A stretch of DNA of 64,000 bases from Streptomyces minutiscleroticus. GTDB taxonomy: Bacteria; Actinomycetota; Actinomycetes; Streptomycetales; Streptomycetaceae. A program made the translations under genes and the position numbers. How positions within the stretch are numbered: position 1 is the stretch's first letter; every line of letters starts with the position of its first letter. Below the pieces are notes generated by a model. It saw nothing but the letters and a program-made list of their open reading frames with translations. It did no database searches and was not told the DNA's origin. The stretch lies in contig NZ_BMVU01000020.1 in assembly GCF_014650875.1 (NCBI RefSeq), positions 1-64,000 on the forward strand, read 5' to 3'. This document shows positions 53,232 to 61,720 of the stretch, one piece after another.

Positions 53232-53707
53232 GCCCGGCTCCAGTCGCCGGACTTGCCGCCCGTCTTCTCCTCGACCCGCACGTCCGTGATCACGGCCCCC
53301 TTGTCGACGGCCTTGACCATGTCGACCACGGTGAGGGCGGCCACGGAGACGGCGGTGAGCGCCTCCATCTCCACACCGGTGCGGTCGGTGGTCCGCACCG
53401 TGGCGGTGATCTCCACGGCGTCGTCGGCGACCGCGAGGTCGACCTTCACGCCGGAGACCGCGAGCGGGTGGCACAGCGGAACGAGGTCGGGGGTGCGCTT
53501 GGCGCCCATGATCCCGGCTATGCGCGCGGTGGCCAGGGCGTCGCCCTTGGGCACGCCCTCGCCGCGCAGCAGCTCCACCACCCGCGGTGAGACCAGCACG
53601 CGGCCGCTCGCACGGGCGGTGCGCGCGGTCACGTCCTTGTCCGACACGTCGACCATGCGGGCGGCGCCCGCGTCGTCGAGGTGGGTCAGCCTGGCTTCCG
53701 TACTCAT
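53228..53707 (-). CDS. moaC: Cyclic pyranopterin monophosphate synthase
   Basis: Second step of molybdenum-cofactor synthesis, converting the MoaA product to cyclic pyranopterin monophosphate. The 159-residue product has the MoaC signatures LTHLDDAGAARMVDVSDK, ARIAGIMGAKRTPDLVPLCHPL, VEMEALTAVSVAALTVVDMVKA and the conserved Lys-rich VEEKTGGKSG end. The ATG at 53707 has GGGAG upstream. It is coupled to mog by GTGA. moaA and moeB are not in the window. Confidence 0.96.
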   Translation of the reverse strand: MSTEARLTHLDDAGAARMVDVSDKDVTARTARASGRVLVSPRVVELLRGEGVPKGDALATARIAGIMGAKRTPDLVPLCHPLAVSGVKVDLAVADDAVEITATVRTTDRTGVEMEALTAVSVAALTVVDMVKAVDKGAVITDVRVEEKTGGKSGDWSRA

Positions 53708-53790
53708 CTGGTGGCGCTCCCGGTCGGGGTCCGGCGCGCTCGGGGCGCGCGGGTCCGTTTGCGCGACACGGTACCGCCAACGCGGGCGCC

Positions 53791-55113
53791 TCAGCCGAGC
53801 AGGACCACCTCGACGTCCGCGTCGGGCTCCAGCGACTCGGTGTCCTCGCCCACCACGATCAGCGCGTTCGCGTGCGCGAGGGCCGCGACCAGATGCGAAC
53901 TCGCCCCGCCCACGGGGGTCACCGCCCCGTCGGCGTACCGGCCGCGCAGGAACTGGCGGCGGCCCGCGGGCGAGGTCAGCGCCTTGTCGCAGCGCAGCAC
54001 CGCCCTGGCGGTGGGCCGGTGGAGGTCCTGGAGGCCCATCAGGGCGCGGATGGCGGGGCGGACGAACAGTTCGAAGGAGACGTACGACGACACGGGGTTG
54101 CCCGGGAGCGCGAGCAGCGGCGTGTGGTCGGGGCCGACGGTGCCGAAGCCCTGGGGCTTGCCCGGCTGCATGGCCAGCTTGCGGAACTCGACGCCGCCGC
54201 CGTCCTCCTCGGCGTCGGCGGCGTGGGACAGCGCCTCCTTGACCACGTCGTACGCGCCGACGCTGACGCCGCCCGAGGTGACCATCAGGTCGGCGCGGAC
54301 GAGCTGGTCCTCGATGGTGGCGCGCAGGGTCTCGGCGTCGTCGGCGACCGCGCCCACCCGGTAGGCGATCGCCCCGGCGTCGCGGGCGGCGGCGGTCAGC
54401 GCGAAGCTGTTGGAGTCGTGGATCTGGCCCTCGGCGAGCGGCTCGCCGGGCGGGACCAGCTCGCTGCCGGTGGACAGGACGACCACGCGGGGGCGCGGGC
54501 GGACGCGGACCGTGCCGCGGCCGATCGCGGCGAGCAGCCCGATCTGCGGCGGCCCGAGGACCGTGCCGGCCTCCAGGACGCGGTCGCCGGCCCGCACGTC
54601 GCTGCCCTTGGCGCGGACGTGCGCGCGCGGCGGAGCGGGACGGTGGACGCGCACCTCGCCGGTGGCGCCCTCGGGGGACGCGCTGCGGGCGCGCATGCCG
54701 CTCACCGGGCCGCCGCCGAGGCCGCCGTCGGTCCACTCCACGGGGACGACCGCCTCGGCGCCGGGCGGCAGCGGGGCGCCGGTCATGATGCGGGCGGCCT
54801 GGCCGGGACCCACCTGCAGGAGCCCCGCGCGGCCCGCCGCGACGTCCCCGACGACCGTCAGGACGGCCGGGAACTCCTCGCTCGCGCCCGCGACGTCGGC
54901 GACCCGGACCGCGTACCCGTCCATCGAGCTGTTGTCGAAGGGCGGCAGGGAGACGGGCACCGTGACGTCCTCGACCAGGACGCAGCCCTGCGCGTCCAGG
55001 AGCTGCAGCTCGATGGGGTCCAGGGGGCGGACGGTCGTGAGGATGTCCTCCAGGTGCTCCTCCACCGACCAGAGGTGGTCCCGGCCGGCGGAACGGGGCG
55101 CGGCGCTGCTCAA
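53791..55113 (-). CDS. moeA: Gephyrin-like molybdotransferase (MoeA/Glp)
   Basis: A 440-residue MoeA-fold protein. MoeA inserts molybdate into molybdopterin; the actinobacterial paralogue Glp also acts in cell division with the membrane protein GlpR. Motifs are LPPFDNSSMDGYAVRVADV, ARIMTGAPLPPGAEAVVPVE, VVLSTGSELV with HDSNSF, TSGGVSVGAYD, FRKLAMQPGKPQGFG and LPGNPVSSYVSFELFV. The start is a TTG at 55113 with GAGGAG 11 bases upstream (inside the galU stop region). Its closeness to galU and sepX fits Glp. Which role dominates cannot be read from sequence. Confidence 0.94.
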   Translation of the reverse strand: MSSAAPRSAGRDHLWSVEEHLEDILTTVRPLDPIELQLLDAQGCVLVEDVTVPVSLPPFDNSSMDGYAVRVADVAGASEEFPAVLTVVGDVAAGRAGLLQVGPGQAARIMTGAPLPPGAEAVVPVEWTDGGLGGGPVSGMRARSASPEGATGEVRVHRPAPPRAHVRAKGSDVRAGDRVLEAGTVLGPPQIGLLAAIGRGTVRVRPRPRVVVLSTGSELVPPGEPLAEGQIHDSNSFALTAAARDAGAIAYRVGAVADDAETLRATIEDQLVRADLMVTSGGVSVGAYDVVKEALSHAADAEEDGGGVEFRKLAMQPGKPQGFGTVGPDHTPLLALPGNPVSSYVSFELFVRPAIRALMGLQDLHRPTARAVLRCDKALTSPAGRRQFLRGRYADGAVTPVGGASSHLVAALAHANALIVVGEDTESLEPDADVEVVLLG

Positions 55114-55118
55114 GATCG

Positions 55119-56024
55119 CTACATCTCCTCGGTGACGTAACTGCGGAGCCAGGTCCGGAAGTCAGGACCCAGATCTTCACGTTCGCACGCGAGTCTGACA
55201 ATGGCACGCAGATAGTCGCCGCGGTCGCCGGTGTCATAGCGGCGTCCGTCGAAGACGACGCCGTGCACGGGGCCGCCGACCTTCTCGTCCTCGGCGAGCT
55301 GCTGGAGGGCGTCGGTGAGCTGGATCTCGCCGCCGCGGCCCGGCTCGGTCGTGCGCAGTATGCCGAAGACGGCGGGGTCCAGGACGTAGCGGCCGATGAT
55401 CGCGTAGTTGCTGGGGGCGTCGGCCGGCTCGGGCTTCTCCACCAGGCCGGTGACCTTGACCACGCCGTCCTCCCCGGTGGCCTCCACGGCCGCGCAGCCG
55501 TAGAGGTGGATCTGCTCCGGGGCGACCTCCATGAGCGCCACGACGCTGCCGCCGTGCCGCTCCTGGACCTCGACCATGCGGGCCAGCAGCGGGTCGCGCG
55601 GGTCGATCAGGTCGTCGCCGAGCAGGACCGCGAAGGGCTCGTCGCCGACGTGGGGCGCGGCGCACAGGACGGCGTGGCCCAAACCCTTGGGGTCGCCCTG
55701 GCGGACGTAGTGGATGGTCGCCAGGTCGCTGGACTCCTGGACCTTGGCGAGCCGGTCCCTGTCGCCCTTCTTCTGGAGGGCCGCTTCCAGCTCGTAGTTG
55801 CGGTCGAAGTGGTCCTCCAGGGGGCGCTTGTTGCGCCCGGTGATCATCAGGACGTCGTCGAGCCCCGCCGACACGGCCTCCTCGACCACGTACTGGATCG
55901 CCGGCTTGTCGACGACCGGCAGCATCTCCTTGGGAGTGGCCTTGGTGGCCGGCAGGAACCGGGTGCCGAGGCCCGCTGCGGGAATGACAGCCTTGTTGAT
56001 CCTGGGGGGGTGCGACTCAATCAT
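55119..56024 (-). CDS. galU: UTP-glucose-1-phosphate uridylyltransferase
   Basis: Makes UDP-glucose from UTP and glucose-1-phosphate, feeding polysaccharides and the Leloir cycle. The 301-residue product has the nucleotidyltransferase loop VIPAAGLGTRFLPATKATPKEMLP, DKPAIQYVVEEAV, and the metal-binding VLLGDDLID. The ATG at 56024 has AAGGTGG six bases upstream; a GTG nine bases earlier is the alternative. It is the first gene of the galU-moeA-moaC-mog-rimJ run and is divergent from the cyclo-ligase gene. Confidence 0.96.
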   Translation of the reverse strand: MIESHPPRINKAVIPAAGLGTRFLPATKATPKEMLPVVDKPAIQYVVEEAVSAGLDDVLMITGRNKRPLEDHFDRNYELEAALQKKGDRDRLAKVQESSDLATIHYVRQGDPKGLGHAVLCAAPHVGDEPFAVLLGDDLIDPRDPLLARMVEVQERHGGSVVALMEVAPEQIHLYGCAAVEATGEDGVVKVTGLVEKPEPADAPSNYAIIGRYVLDPAVFGILRTTEPGRGGEIQLTDALQQLAEDEKVGGPVHGVVFDGRRYDTGDRGDYLRAIVRLACEREDLGPDFRTWLRSYVTEEM

Positions 56025-56118
56025 GAGCGCCACCTTATCCGGTGGCTTTGTGTGGAATCTGTGGCTCCGGTTAATTCGCTCTCATATGAGCGCGTTACGA
56101 GCAAAACGGGAGTGATCT

Positions 56119-56736
56119 GTGCATTCGACGAGACGTGCCGACAAGCCTGTCAAACGAATGTTGCGGCGGGAGTTCCTCTCGGTGAGAGATGGATTGACAG
56201 TCGATGACGTGCGGGAAAAGGACGCCCTCCTCGCCTCGCGGGCCCTGGGCCTGCCCGAGCTGGCCGGGGCGGGCACGGTGGCGGCGTACGTCTCCATGGG
56301 CGCCGAACCCGGCACGCGGGCGCTCCTGGACGCCCTCCGCGCGCGCGGGACGCGGGTCCTGCTGCCCCTCCTGCTTCCGGACAACGACCTGGACTGGGGC
56401 GTCTACACCGGTCCCGACTCGCTCGTGCCCGTCCGGTACGAGGGCCGCATGACCCTCCTGGAGCCCGCCGGGGACCGGCTCGGCCCCGACGCCGTCCTGG
56501 CGGCCGACGCCGTCCTGCTGCCCGGCCTGGCCGTGGACGCGCGCGGGATGCGGCTGGGCCGCGGCGGCGGCTCCTACGACCGGGTGCTGGCCCGGCTGGA
56601 GCGCGCGGGCGCGGACCCCGCCCTGGTGGTGCTCCTGTACGACACCGAGGTCGTGGACCTGGTGCCCGCCGAGCCGCACGACCGGCCGGTGCGCGCGGCC
56701 GTGACGCCCTCGGGTACCGTCCGCTTCCCCCGCTGA
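56119..56736 (+). CDS. 5-formyltetrahydrofolate cyclo-ligase
   Basis: ATP-dependent enzyme (MTHFS) that returns 5-formyl-THF to the one-carbon pool as 5,10-methenyl-THF; 205 residues. Motifs are KRMLRREFLSVRDG (N-terminal basic helix), AAYVSMGAEPGTRALLDAL, LLPGLAVDARGMRLGRGGGSYDRVLAR (folate and nucleotide loop) and the late HDRPVRAAVTP. The GTG at 56119 follows GGGAG. Upstream, TACGAG (56094-56099) and the palindrome CTCATATGAG lie between it and galU. Confidence 0.94.
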   Translation: MHSTRRADKPVKRMLRREFLSVRDGLTVDDVREKDALLASRALGLPELAGAGTVAAYVSMGAEPGTRALLDALRARGTRVLLPLLLPDNDLDWGVYTGPDSLVPVRYEGRMTLLEPAGDRLGPDAVLAADAVLLPGLAVDARGMRLGRGGGSYDRVLARLERAGADPALVVLLYDTEVVDLVPAEPHDRPVRAAVTPSGTVRFPR

Positions 56737-56797
56737 CCTCCCACGGAGCCGCCCGCCGCCCCGCCACCCTCACCGGAGCGCGCCCGGGCCCCGGACG

Positions 56798-56837
56798 CGG
56801 GAAGGACCCTCCACGCGTGCGCGGAGGGCCCTTCCCG
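56798..56837. terminator. Bidirectional terminator hairpin
   Basis: CGGGAAGGACCCTCC (56798-56812) pairs with GGAGGGCCCTTCCCG (56823-56837) with one mismatch and a 10-base loop, between the convergent cyclo-ligase and acylase genes. Confidence 0.75.
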
Positions 56838-56855
56838 GCGGATCCGGAGCCGTCG

Positions 56856-59651
56856 TCAGGACTTCAGCACCAGCGTGTCCTCGGTGGACGCGTCGACCGC
56901 CTTCTCCGAGGAGGGCCAGGGCAGCAGCTCACCCTTGATCCACTTGCTCGTCTGGTCGACGTAGTGGGCGCTGTAGGCGTGCCCGGAGGCGCCGGTGAGG
57001 TTGATCCACTTGGACTTGTCGAGGTCCGCGAGGTTCACCACCATGCGCATCGACGGCACCCACACCACCGAGTAGCCCCCGGCCGCGTTCCAGCCGGTCG
57101 CGTCGACCGCCGCCTCGCCGCCGCCCAGGTTGTACGGGCCGCGGTTGAGCAGGTACCGCAGGGCGGCGGGCCCCTCGGTGCCCAGGGTCTGGTTCTTCAG
57201 GTACAGCCGGTGCAGCCGGCCCCAGCTCCAGCTGTCGATGTCCTTGCCGAGCTTGGCGGTCAGCTCCCAGCGGGCGTCCTCCATGGCGCGCGCGAACAGC
57301 TGGTCGCGGTTCTTCGCCTCCTTGTCGGTGCGCGTCGCCGGCGCCGTCCACCAGTCGTTGTCCTCGTCGTCGAGGATCGAGCGGACCACCTCGAACCAGC
57401 GGTCGCCGCCGTCCGGCTGCGCGCTGCCCGCGTCGCGCTGGCCGCACTCGCGCACCTTGCGGTCCTCGTCGGCCGGGCCGGTGGAGTTCGCCGGCTCGAC
57501 GGACAGGCACTGGCCCTTGACCCGCAGTTCCTTGGGCAGCTTGTTGCCGAAGGCCAGCTTCAGGATGTTGCGCCAGGTGGCGTTGAAGTAGGCGGCGGCG
57601 GCCGAGTCGGCGTCCTGGGTGTAGTTCCAGCCCTCCAGGAGCTTCTGCGCCTCGCGCACGTCCTTGTCCGCGACGTCGATCTTCAGCAGCTTGGGCACCA
57701 GCAGCTTGGCGATCTCACTGCTGTTGTCGAGCTGCATCTGGCGCATGTCGTCGGTGGAGATCTTGCCGCCGCCCTTGATCTTCGACTCGATCAGGTCGGT
57801 GATCCGCTGGCTGCGGGCGCCGTAGCCCCAGTCCGTGGTGAGCGTGTACGGATACTTGTCCTCGTCCACGACGGCCTGGTTGGCGGTGACGATGTAGCCG
57901 CGCTCCGGGTCGTACTCGTAGGGCAGCTGCTCCTGCTTCAGGTAGCCGTTCCAGCGGTACTTCGGGTCCCAGCCCGGCGACGGCAGCGAGCCGTCGCCCG
58001 TCTCCCGCGTGGGGATCTTGCCGGGCAGCTGGTAGCCGATGTGGCCCTCGGTGTCCGCGTAGACGAGGTTCTGCGAGGGGACCTCGAAGGAGGCGGCCGC
58101 CTTGCGGAACTCCGTCCAGTCCGTGGCCCGGTTCAGCTCGAAGACGGCGTTCATGGTGGTGCCCGGCTGGAGCGCGGTCCAGCGCAGCGCGATGCCGTAG
58201 CCGTCGCCGCGGTCGGGGGCGGCGCTGTCGACGGTGGCCTTCTTGCCGACCTTCACGAGCTCGTCGTCGCGGTCGGACAGCAGGGGGCCGTTGTTGGTCT
58301 CGCGCACGACGATGGTGCGGCTGCCGCCGCCGGCGACCTTGATGACCTCCTTGCGGGTCTCGAAGGGCACCACCTTGCCGTCGTACTCGTAGCCCTGCCC
58401 GGTGAGCTTCTCCAGGTACAGGTCGCTGACGTCGACGCCGGAGTTCGTCATGCCCCAGGCGATGCTCTGGTTGTGGCCGATGACCACGCCCGGCATGCCC
58501 GCGAAGGTGTACCCGGAGACGTCGTACCGGCACTTCGCGGAGACGCTGCGGCAGTGCAGGCCCATCTGGTACCAGACCGAGGGCAGCGACGCCGACAGGT
58601 GCGGGTCGTTGGCCAGCAGCGGCTTGCCGGTGATGGTGTGCTCGCCGTCGACGACCCAGGAGTTGGAACCGATGCCGTTGCCGTTCACGCCGACGGCCGT
58701 GGGCACGTCGTCCAGGACCTCGTACAGGCCCGAGAGCTGGCTCTCCAGCGACGATCCCGAGGGCACCGCGGTGTCGCCCGCGAGCCCGGTGCCGGCCGCG
58801 CCCTGCGTGCCGGTGCCGGTTCCCGTCCCGGTGCCGGTCCCGGTTCCGGTGCCCGTCCCGTCACCCTGCTCGTAGGCGCCGGCGAACTCGCTGTACTGCC
58901 CCTCCTGGACGATCGTCCTGTTCCGGTCGTAGGGGTAGTCCGGGTACAGGTCGGCGATCTGCTTCGGGCCGAGGCGGCTGGTCAGCAGGGAGCGGTCGAT
59001 CTCGTCCTGCATGTTGCCGCGCAGGTCCCAGGCCATCGCCTTGAGCCAGGCGACGGAGTCGACCGGGGTCCAATCCTGGGGCGTGTAGTCGTTGGTGAAC
59101 CCGAGGGCCGCGTACTCCAGGGAGATGTCCGCGCCGTCCTTGCCCTTCAGGTACGCGTTGACCCCCTTGGCGTAGGCCTGGAGGTACTTCTTGGTCTCCG
59201 CCGAGAGCTTGGACTTGTACTCCTCCTCGGCGACGCGGTCCCAGCCGAGCGTGCGCAGGAAGGCGTCGTTGTCGACCTGCCCCTTGCCGAACATCTCGGA
59301 CAGCCGCCCGGAGGTCATGTGGCGGCGCACGTCCATCTCGTAGAACCGGTCCTGGGCCTGGACGTAGCCCTGGGCCATGAACAGGTCCTCCTCGGAGGAG
59401 GCGTAGATCTGGGGGATCCCGTTCCCGTCCCGCTTCACGTCGACGGGGCCCGAGAGCCCGTCGAGCGTGACCGACCCCTTGGTCTGGGGGAAGGAGGCGC
59501 GAACGGTACTGACGCTCCAGAACGCCCCGTAGGCCACGCCTCCGACGAGGGCCAGAACCAGGAGGATCACGAGCAGACGGGCTCTGCGCCCCTTCTTCCT
59601 GCCGGACTTGCCGGGCTTTTGGCCGGAAGAGGCGGTGGTGGTGGAGGGCAT
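56856..59651 (-). CDS. Penicillin acylase family protein (Ntn hydrolase)
   Basis: Ntn hydrolase precursor of 931 residues that should self-cleave into alpha and beta chains and hydrolyse amide bonds of acylated substrates (beta-lactams, acyl-homoserine lactones or lipids in known relatives). A basic N-terminus and anchor helix (RLLVILLVLALVGGVAYGAFW) place it outside the membrane. The alpha chain starts with KRDGNGIPQIYA; a Gly-Thr repeat in the spacer leads to GNGIGSNSWVV, where the Ser after Gly is the expected nucleophile. The beta chain has PLLANDPHL and IGHNQSIAWGMTNSG. The ATG at 59651 follows AGGAC. The substrate is unknown. Confidence 0.93.
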   Translation of the reverse strand: MPSTTTASSGQKPGKSGRKKGRRARLLVILLVLALVGGVAYGAFWSVSTVRASFPQTKGSVTLDGLSGPVDVKRDGNGIPQIYASSEEDLFMAQGYVQAQDRFYEMDVRRHMTSGRLSEMFGKGQVDNDAFLRTLGWDRVAEEEYKSKLSAETKKYLQAYAKGVNAYLKGKDGADISLEYAALGFTNDYTPQDWTPVDSVAWLKAMAWDLRGNMQDEIDRSLLTSRLGPKQIADLYPDYPYDRNRTIVQEGQYSEFAGAYEQGDGTGTGTGTGTGTGTGTGTQGAAGTGLAGDTAVPSGSSLESQLSGLYEVLDDVPTAVGVNGNGIGSNSWVVDGEHTITGKPLLANDPHLSASLPSVWYQMGLHCRSVSAKCRYDVSGYTFAGMPGVVIGHNQSIAWGMTNSGVDVSDLYLEKLTGQGYEYDGKVVPFETRKEVIKVAGGGSRTIVVRETNNGPLLSDRDDELVKVGKKATVDSAAPDRGDGYGIALRWTALQPGTTMNAVFELNRATDWTEFRKAAASFEVPSQNLVYADTEGHIGYQLPGKIPTRETGDGSLPSPGWDPKYRWNGYLKQEQLPYEYDPERGYIVTANQAVVDEDKYPYTLTTDWGYGARSQRITDLIESKIKGGGKISTDDMRQMQLDNSSEIAKLLVPKLLKIDVADKDVREAQKLLEGWNYTQDADSAAAAYFNATWRNILKLAFGNKLPKELRVKGQCLSVEPANSTGPADEDRKVRECGQRDAGSAQPDGGDRWFEVVRSILDDEDNDWWTAPATRTDKEAKNRDQLFARAMEDARWELTAKLGKDIDSWSWGRLHRLYLKNQTLGTEGPAALRYLLNRGPYNLGGGEAAVDATGWNAAGGYSVVWVPSMRMVVNLADLDKSKWINLTGASGHAYSAHYVDQTSKWIKGELLPWPSSEKAVDASTEDTLVLKS
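58802..58862 (-). repeat. Gly-Thr coding repeat in the penicillin acylase spacer
   Basis: About nine tandem six-base units (GG-ACC-type, variants of GGCACCGG) encode (Gly-Thr)n in the spacer just before the autocleavage site. Copies vary at wobble positions. Confidence 0.75.
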
Positions 59652-59796
59652 CGCTGTCCTTGCTGTCCTTACGCGAGCGGCAGGCGGGGCTGTGCATTTG
59701 ACTGAGCGCTGGAGCAACCATAGGCGCAGCGTCACCCGAGCCTTGACGCGGAGTCGGATACCCGCACCGGCGAAGCTCTCGAAGTGATCACTTGCG

Positions 59797-59843
59797 CGTC
59801 AAGAAAACGTCAAGAGTTAGGTAAGGTAACTAGATAAGGTAAC
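59797..59843 (+). promoter_or_regulatory. Direct repeats in the antiporter promoter
   Basis: CGTCAAGA occurs at 59797-59804 and 59808-59815 (11-base phase), and TAAGGTAAC at 59822-59830 and 59835-59843 (13-base phase). TAGATA (59831-59836) is a possible -10. A short ORF (GTG 59847, VPVHTREGSGR) ends in a TGA that overlaps the antiporter CTG. Confidence 0.5.
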
Positions 59844-59878
59844 GAAGTGCCAGTGCACACGCGGGAAGGGTCCGGCCG

Positions 59879-61381
59879 CTGACTGTCCACCACCTCAACC
59901 AGCTCCTGCTCGTCTGCTCGCTCGTCCTGATCGTCGCCGTGGCGGCGGTCCGCGTCTCCTCGCGCAGCGGACTGCCCAGCCTGCTCGTGTACCTGGGCAT
60001 CGGCGTGGCCATGGGCCAGGACGGCATCGGCAAGATCGGCTTCAACGACGCCGAGCTGACCCAGGTGATCGGGTACGCGGCCCTGGTGGTGATCCTGGCC
60101 GAGGGCGGCCTGGGCACGAAGTGGAAGGAGATCGGGCCCGTCCTGCCGGCGTCCGCCGCGCTGGCCACGGTGGGCGTCGCGGCGAGTGTCGGCGTCACGG
60201 CCGCGGGCGCGCACTACCTGATCGGCCTGGAGTGGCGGCAGGCGCTCATCATCGGCGCGGTGGTGTCCTCCACGGACGCGGCGGCGGTCTTCTCGGTGCT
60301 GCGCAAGGTGCCCCTCCCCTCGCGCGTGACGGGCGCCCTGGAGGCCGAGTCCGGCTTCAACGACGCCCCGGTGGTCATCCTGGTCGTCGCCTTCTCCACG
60401 GCCGGGCCGGTCGAGCACTGGTACGTGCTGCTCGGCGAGATCGCGCTGGAGCTGGCGGTGGGCGCCGCCATCGGCCTCGCCGTCGGCTGGCTCGGCGCCT
60501 TCGGCCTGCGGCACGTGGCGCTGCCCGCCTCCGGCCTCTACCCGATCGCCGTGATGGCCATCGCGGTCGCCGCCTACGCGGCCGGGGCGATGGCCCACGG
60601 CAGCGGCTTCCTCGCCGTCTACCTGGCCTCGGTGATCCTCGGGAACTCCCGGCTGCCGCACTGGCCGGCCACCCGCGGCTTCGCCGAGGGGCTCGGCTGG
60701 ATCGCGCAGATCGGCATGTTCGTGCTGCTCGGCCTGCTGGTCACCCCGCACGACCTCGGGGACGACGTCTGGCCCGCGCTCCTCATCGGCCTGGTGCTGA
60801 CCATGGTGGCGCGGCCGCTGAGCGTGGTCGCCTCCCTGCTGCCGTTCCGGACGCCGTGGCGGCAGCAGGCCCTGATGTCGTGGGCCGGACTGCGCGGCGC
60901 GGTGCCCATCATCCTGGCCACCATCCCCATGGTGAACGGCGTCGAGGACAGCCGCCGGATCTTCAACATCGTCTTCGTCCTGGTCTGCTTCTACACCCTC
61001 ATCCAGGGCCCCACGCTGCCCTGGCTGGCGCGCAAGCTGCACCTCGACATCTCCTCCGAGGCCGCCGACCTGGGCATCGAGTCCGCGCCCCTGGAGCGGC
61101 TGCGCGGGCACCTGCTGTCCGTGTCGGTCCCCGACGGGTCGAGGATGCACGGCGTCGAGATCAACGAGCTGCGGCTGCCCGCGGGCGCCGCGGTGACGCT
61201 GGTCGTCCGCGACGGCGAGTCGTTCGTGCCGCTGCCCGCGACGGTGCTGCGGCACGGCGACGAACTGCTCGTGGTGGCCACCGACCCGGTCCGGGACGCC
61301 GCCGAGCGGCGCCTGCGCGCGGTCGCCCACGGCGGCAAGCTCGCCGGCTGGCTGGGAACCGAGGAGGAGCAGCGCCGGTAG
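59879..61381 (+). CDS. Potassium/sodium:proton antiporter (CPA1, NhaP2/CvrA type)
   Basis: Twelve-to-thirteen-helix antiporter of 500 residues. GGLGTKWKEIGPVLPASAALATVG, SSTDAAAVFSVLRKVPLP, ALEAESGFNDAPVVILVVAF and the late GLRGAVPIILATIPM are CPA1 landmarks, including the Asp of the FNDAP ion site. A C-terminal TrkA-C/RCK-like domain (LSVSVPDGSRMHGVEINELRL) suggests nucleotide or ion gating. The first conventional start, GTG 59939, would remove most of helix 1, so I use the in-frame CTG at 59879 (GGGAAGGG upstream, LTVHHLNQLLLVCSLVLIV). Ion specificity is not determined. Confidence 0.9.
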   Translation: MTVHHLNQLLLVCSLVLIVAVAAVRVSSRSGLPSLLVYLGIGVAMGQDGIGKIGFNDAELTQVIGYAALVVILAEGGLGTKWKEIGPVLPASAALATVGVAASVGVTAAGAHYLIGLEWRQALIIGAVVSSTDAAAVFSVLRKVPLPSRVTGALEAESGFNDAPVVILVVAFSTAGPVEHWYVLLGEIALELAVGAAIGLAVGWLGAFGLRHVALPASGLYPIAVMAIAVAAYAAGAMAHGSGFLAVYLASVILGNSRLPHWPATRGFAEGLGWIAQIGMFVLLGLLVTPHDLGDDVWPALLIGLVLTMVARPLSVVASLLPFRTPWRQQALMSWAGLRGAVPIILATIPMVNGVEDSRRIFNIVFVLVCFYTLIQGPTLPWLARKLHLDISSEAADLGIESAPLERLRGHLLSVSVPDGSRMHGVEINELRLPAGAAVTLVVRDGESFVPLPATVLRHGDELLVVATDPVRDAAERRLRAVAHGGKLAGWLGTEEEQRR

Positions 61382-61720
61382 CCCCCCGGGCCCGTCCGGG
61401 ACGGCGCTCCCCGGAGGCAGTACCCCGGGGCCGTACCCCCTGGGGCGGCACTTCCAGGGCGGTCCCCCGAGAGCCGCGCGTTCCCGGCATGTGCGGGCGC
61501 GGGGCCTCTGGGGTGCGCTTTTTCACAGGGGGGAGCCGATCAAGGCCTGTACGATGAAGGCGTACCGATCGAACCGACTCTGCCTGACGCAGAGCTGGCG
61601 CGACCGTATGGCGGCCGGGACGCCTCCGCAGTGGGCGCCGGTATCTACCGCACGCGCAAGAGGACAGCTCTCGGCGCCCCCCGCACGGGCGCGCTACCAG
61701 GCGGCAGAAAGGCACGGGCC
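61382..61720. other. 339-base intergenic region, antiporter to MFS gene
   Basis: A GC-rich proximal part with repeats of CCCCGG/CCCCTGGGG type (possible terminator) precedes a -10 candidate TACGAT (61550-61555) and a small hairpin, CTCTGC-CTGA-CGCAGAG (near 61578). This implies an MFS mRNA leader of about 160 bases. Open frames through it show weak third-position GC bias, so it looks noncoding. Confidence 0.5.

Noticed and set aside
61491..61720. Possible upstream extension or small ORF before the MFS gene
   Set aside because: Third-position GC is low (aca, gct, cta, cca, aga, gca codons) and a ribosome-binding site fits the GTG pair at 61721/61724 instead.
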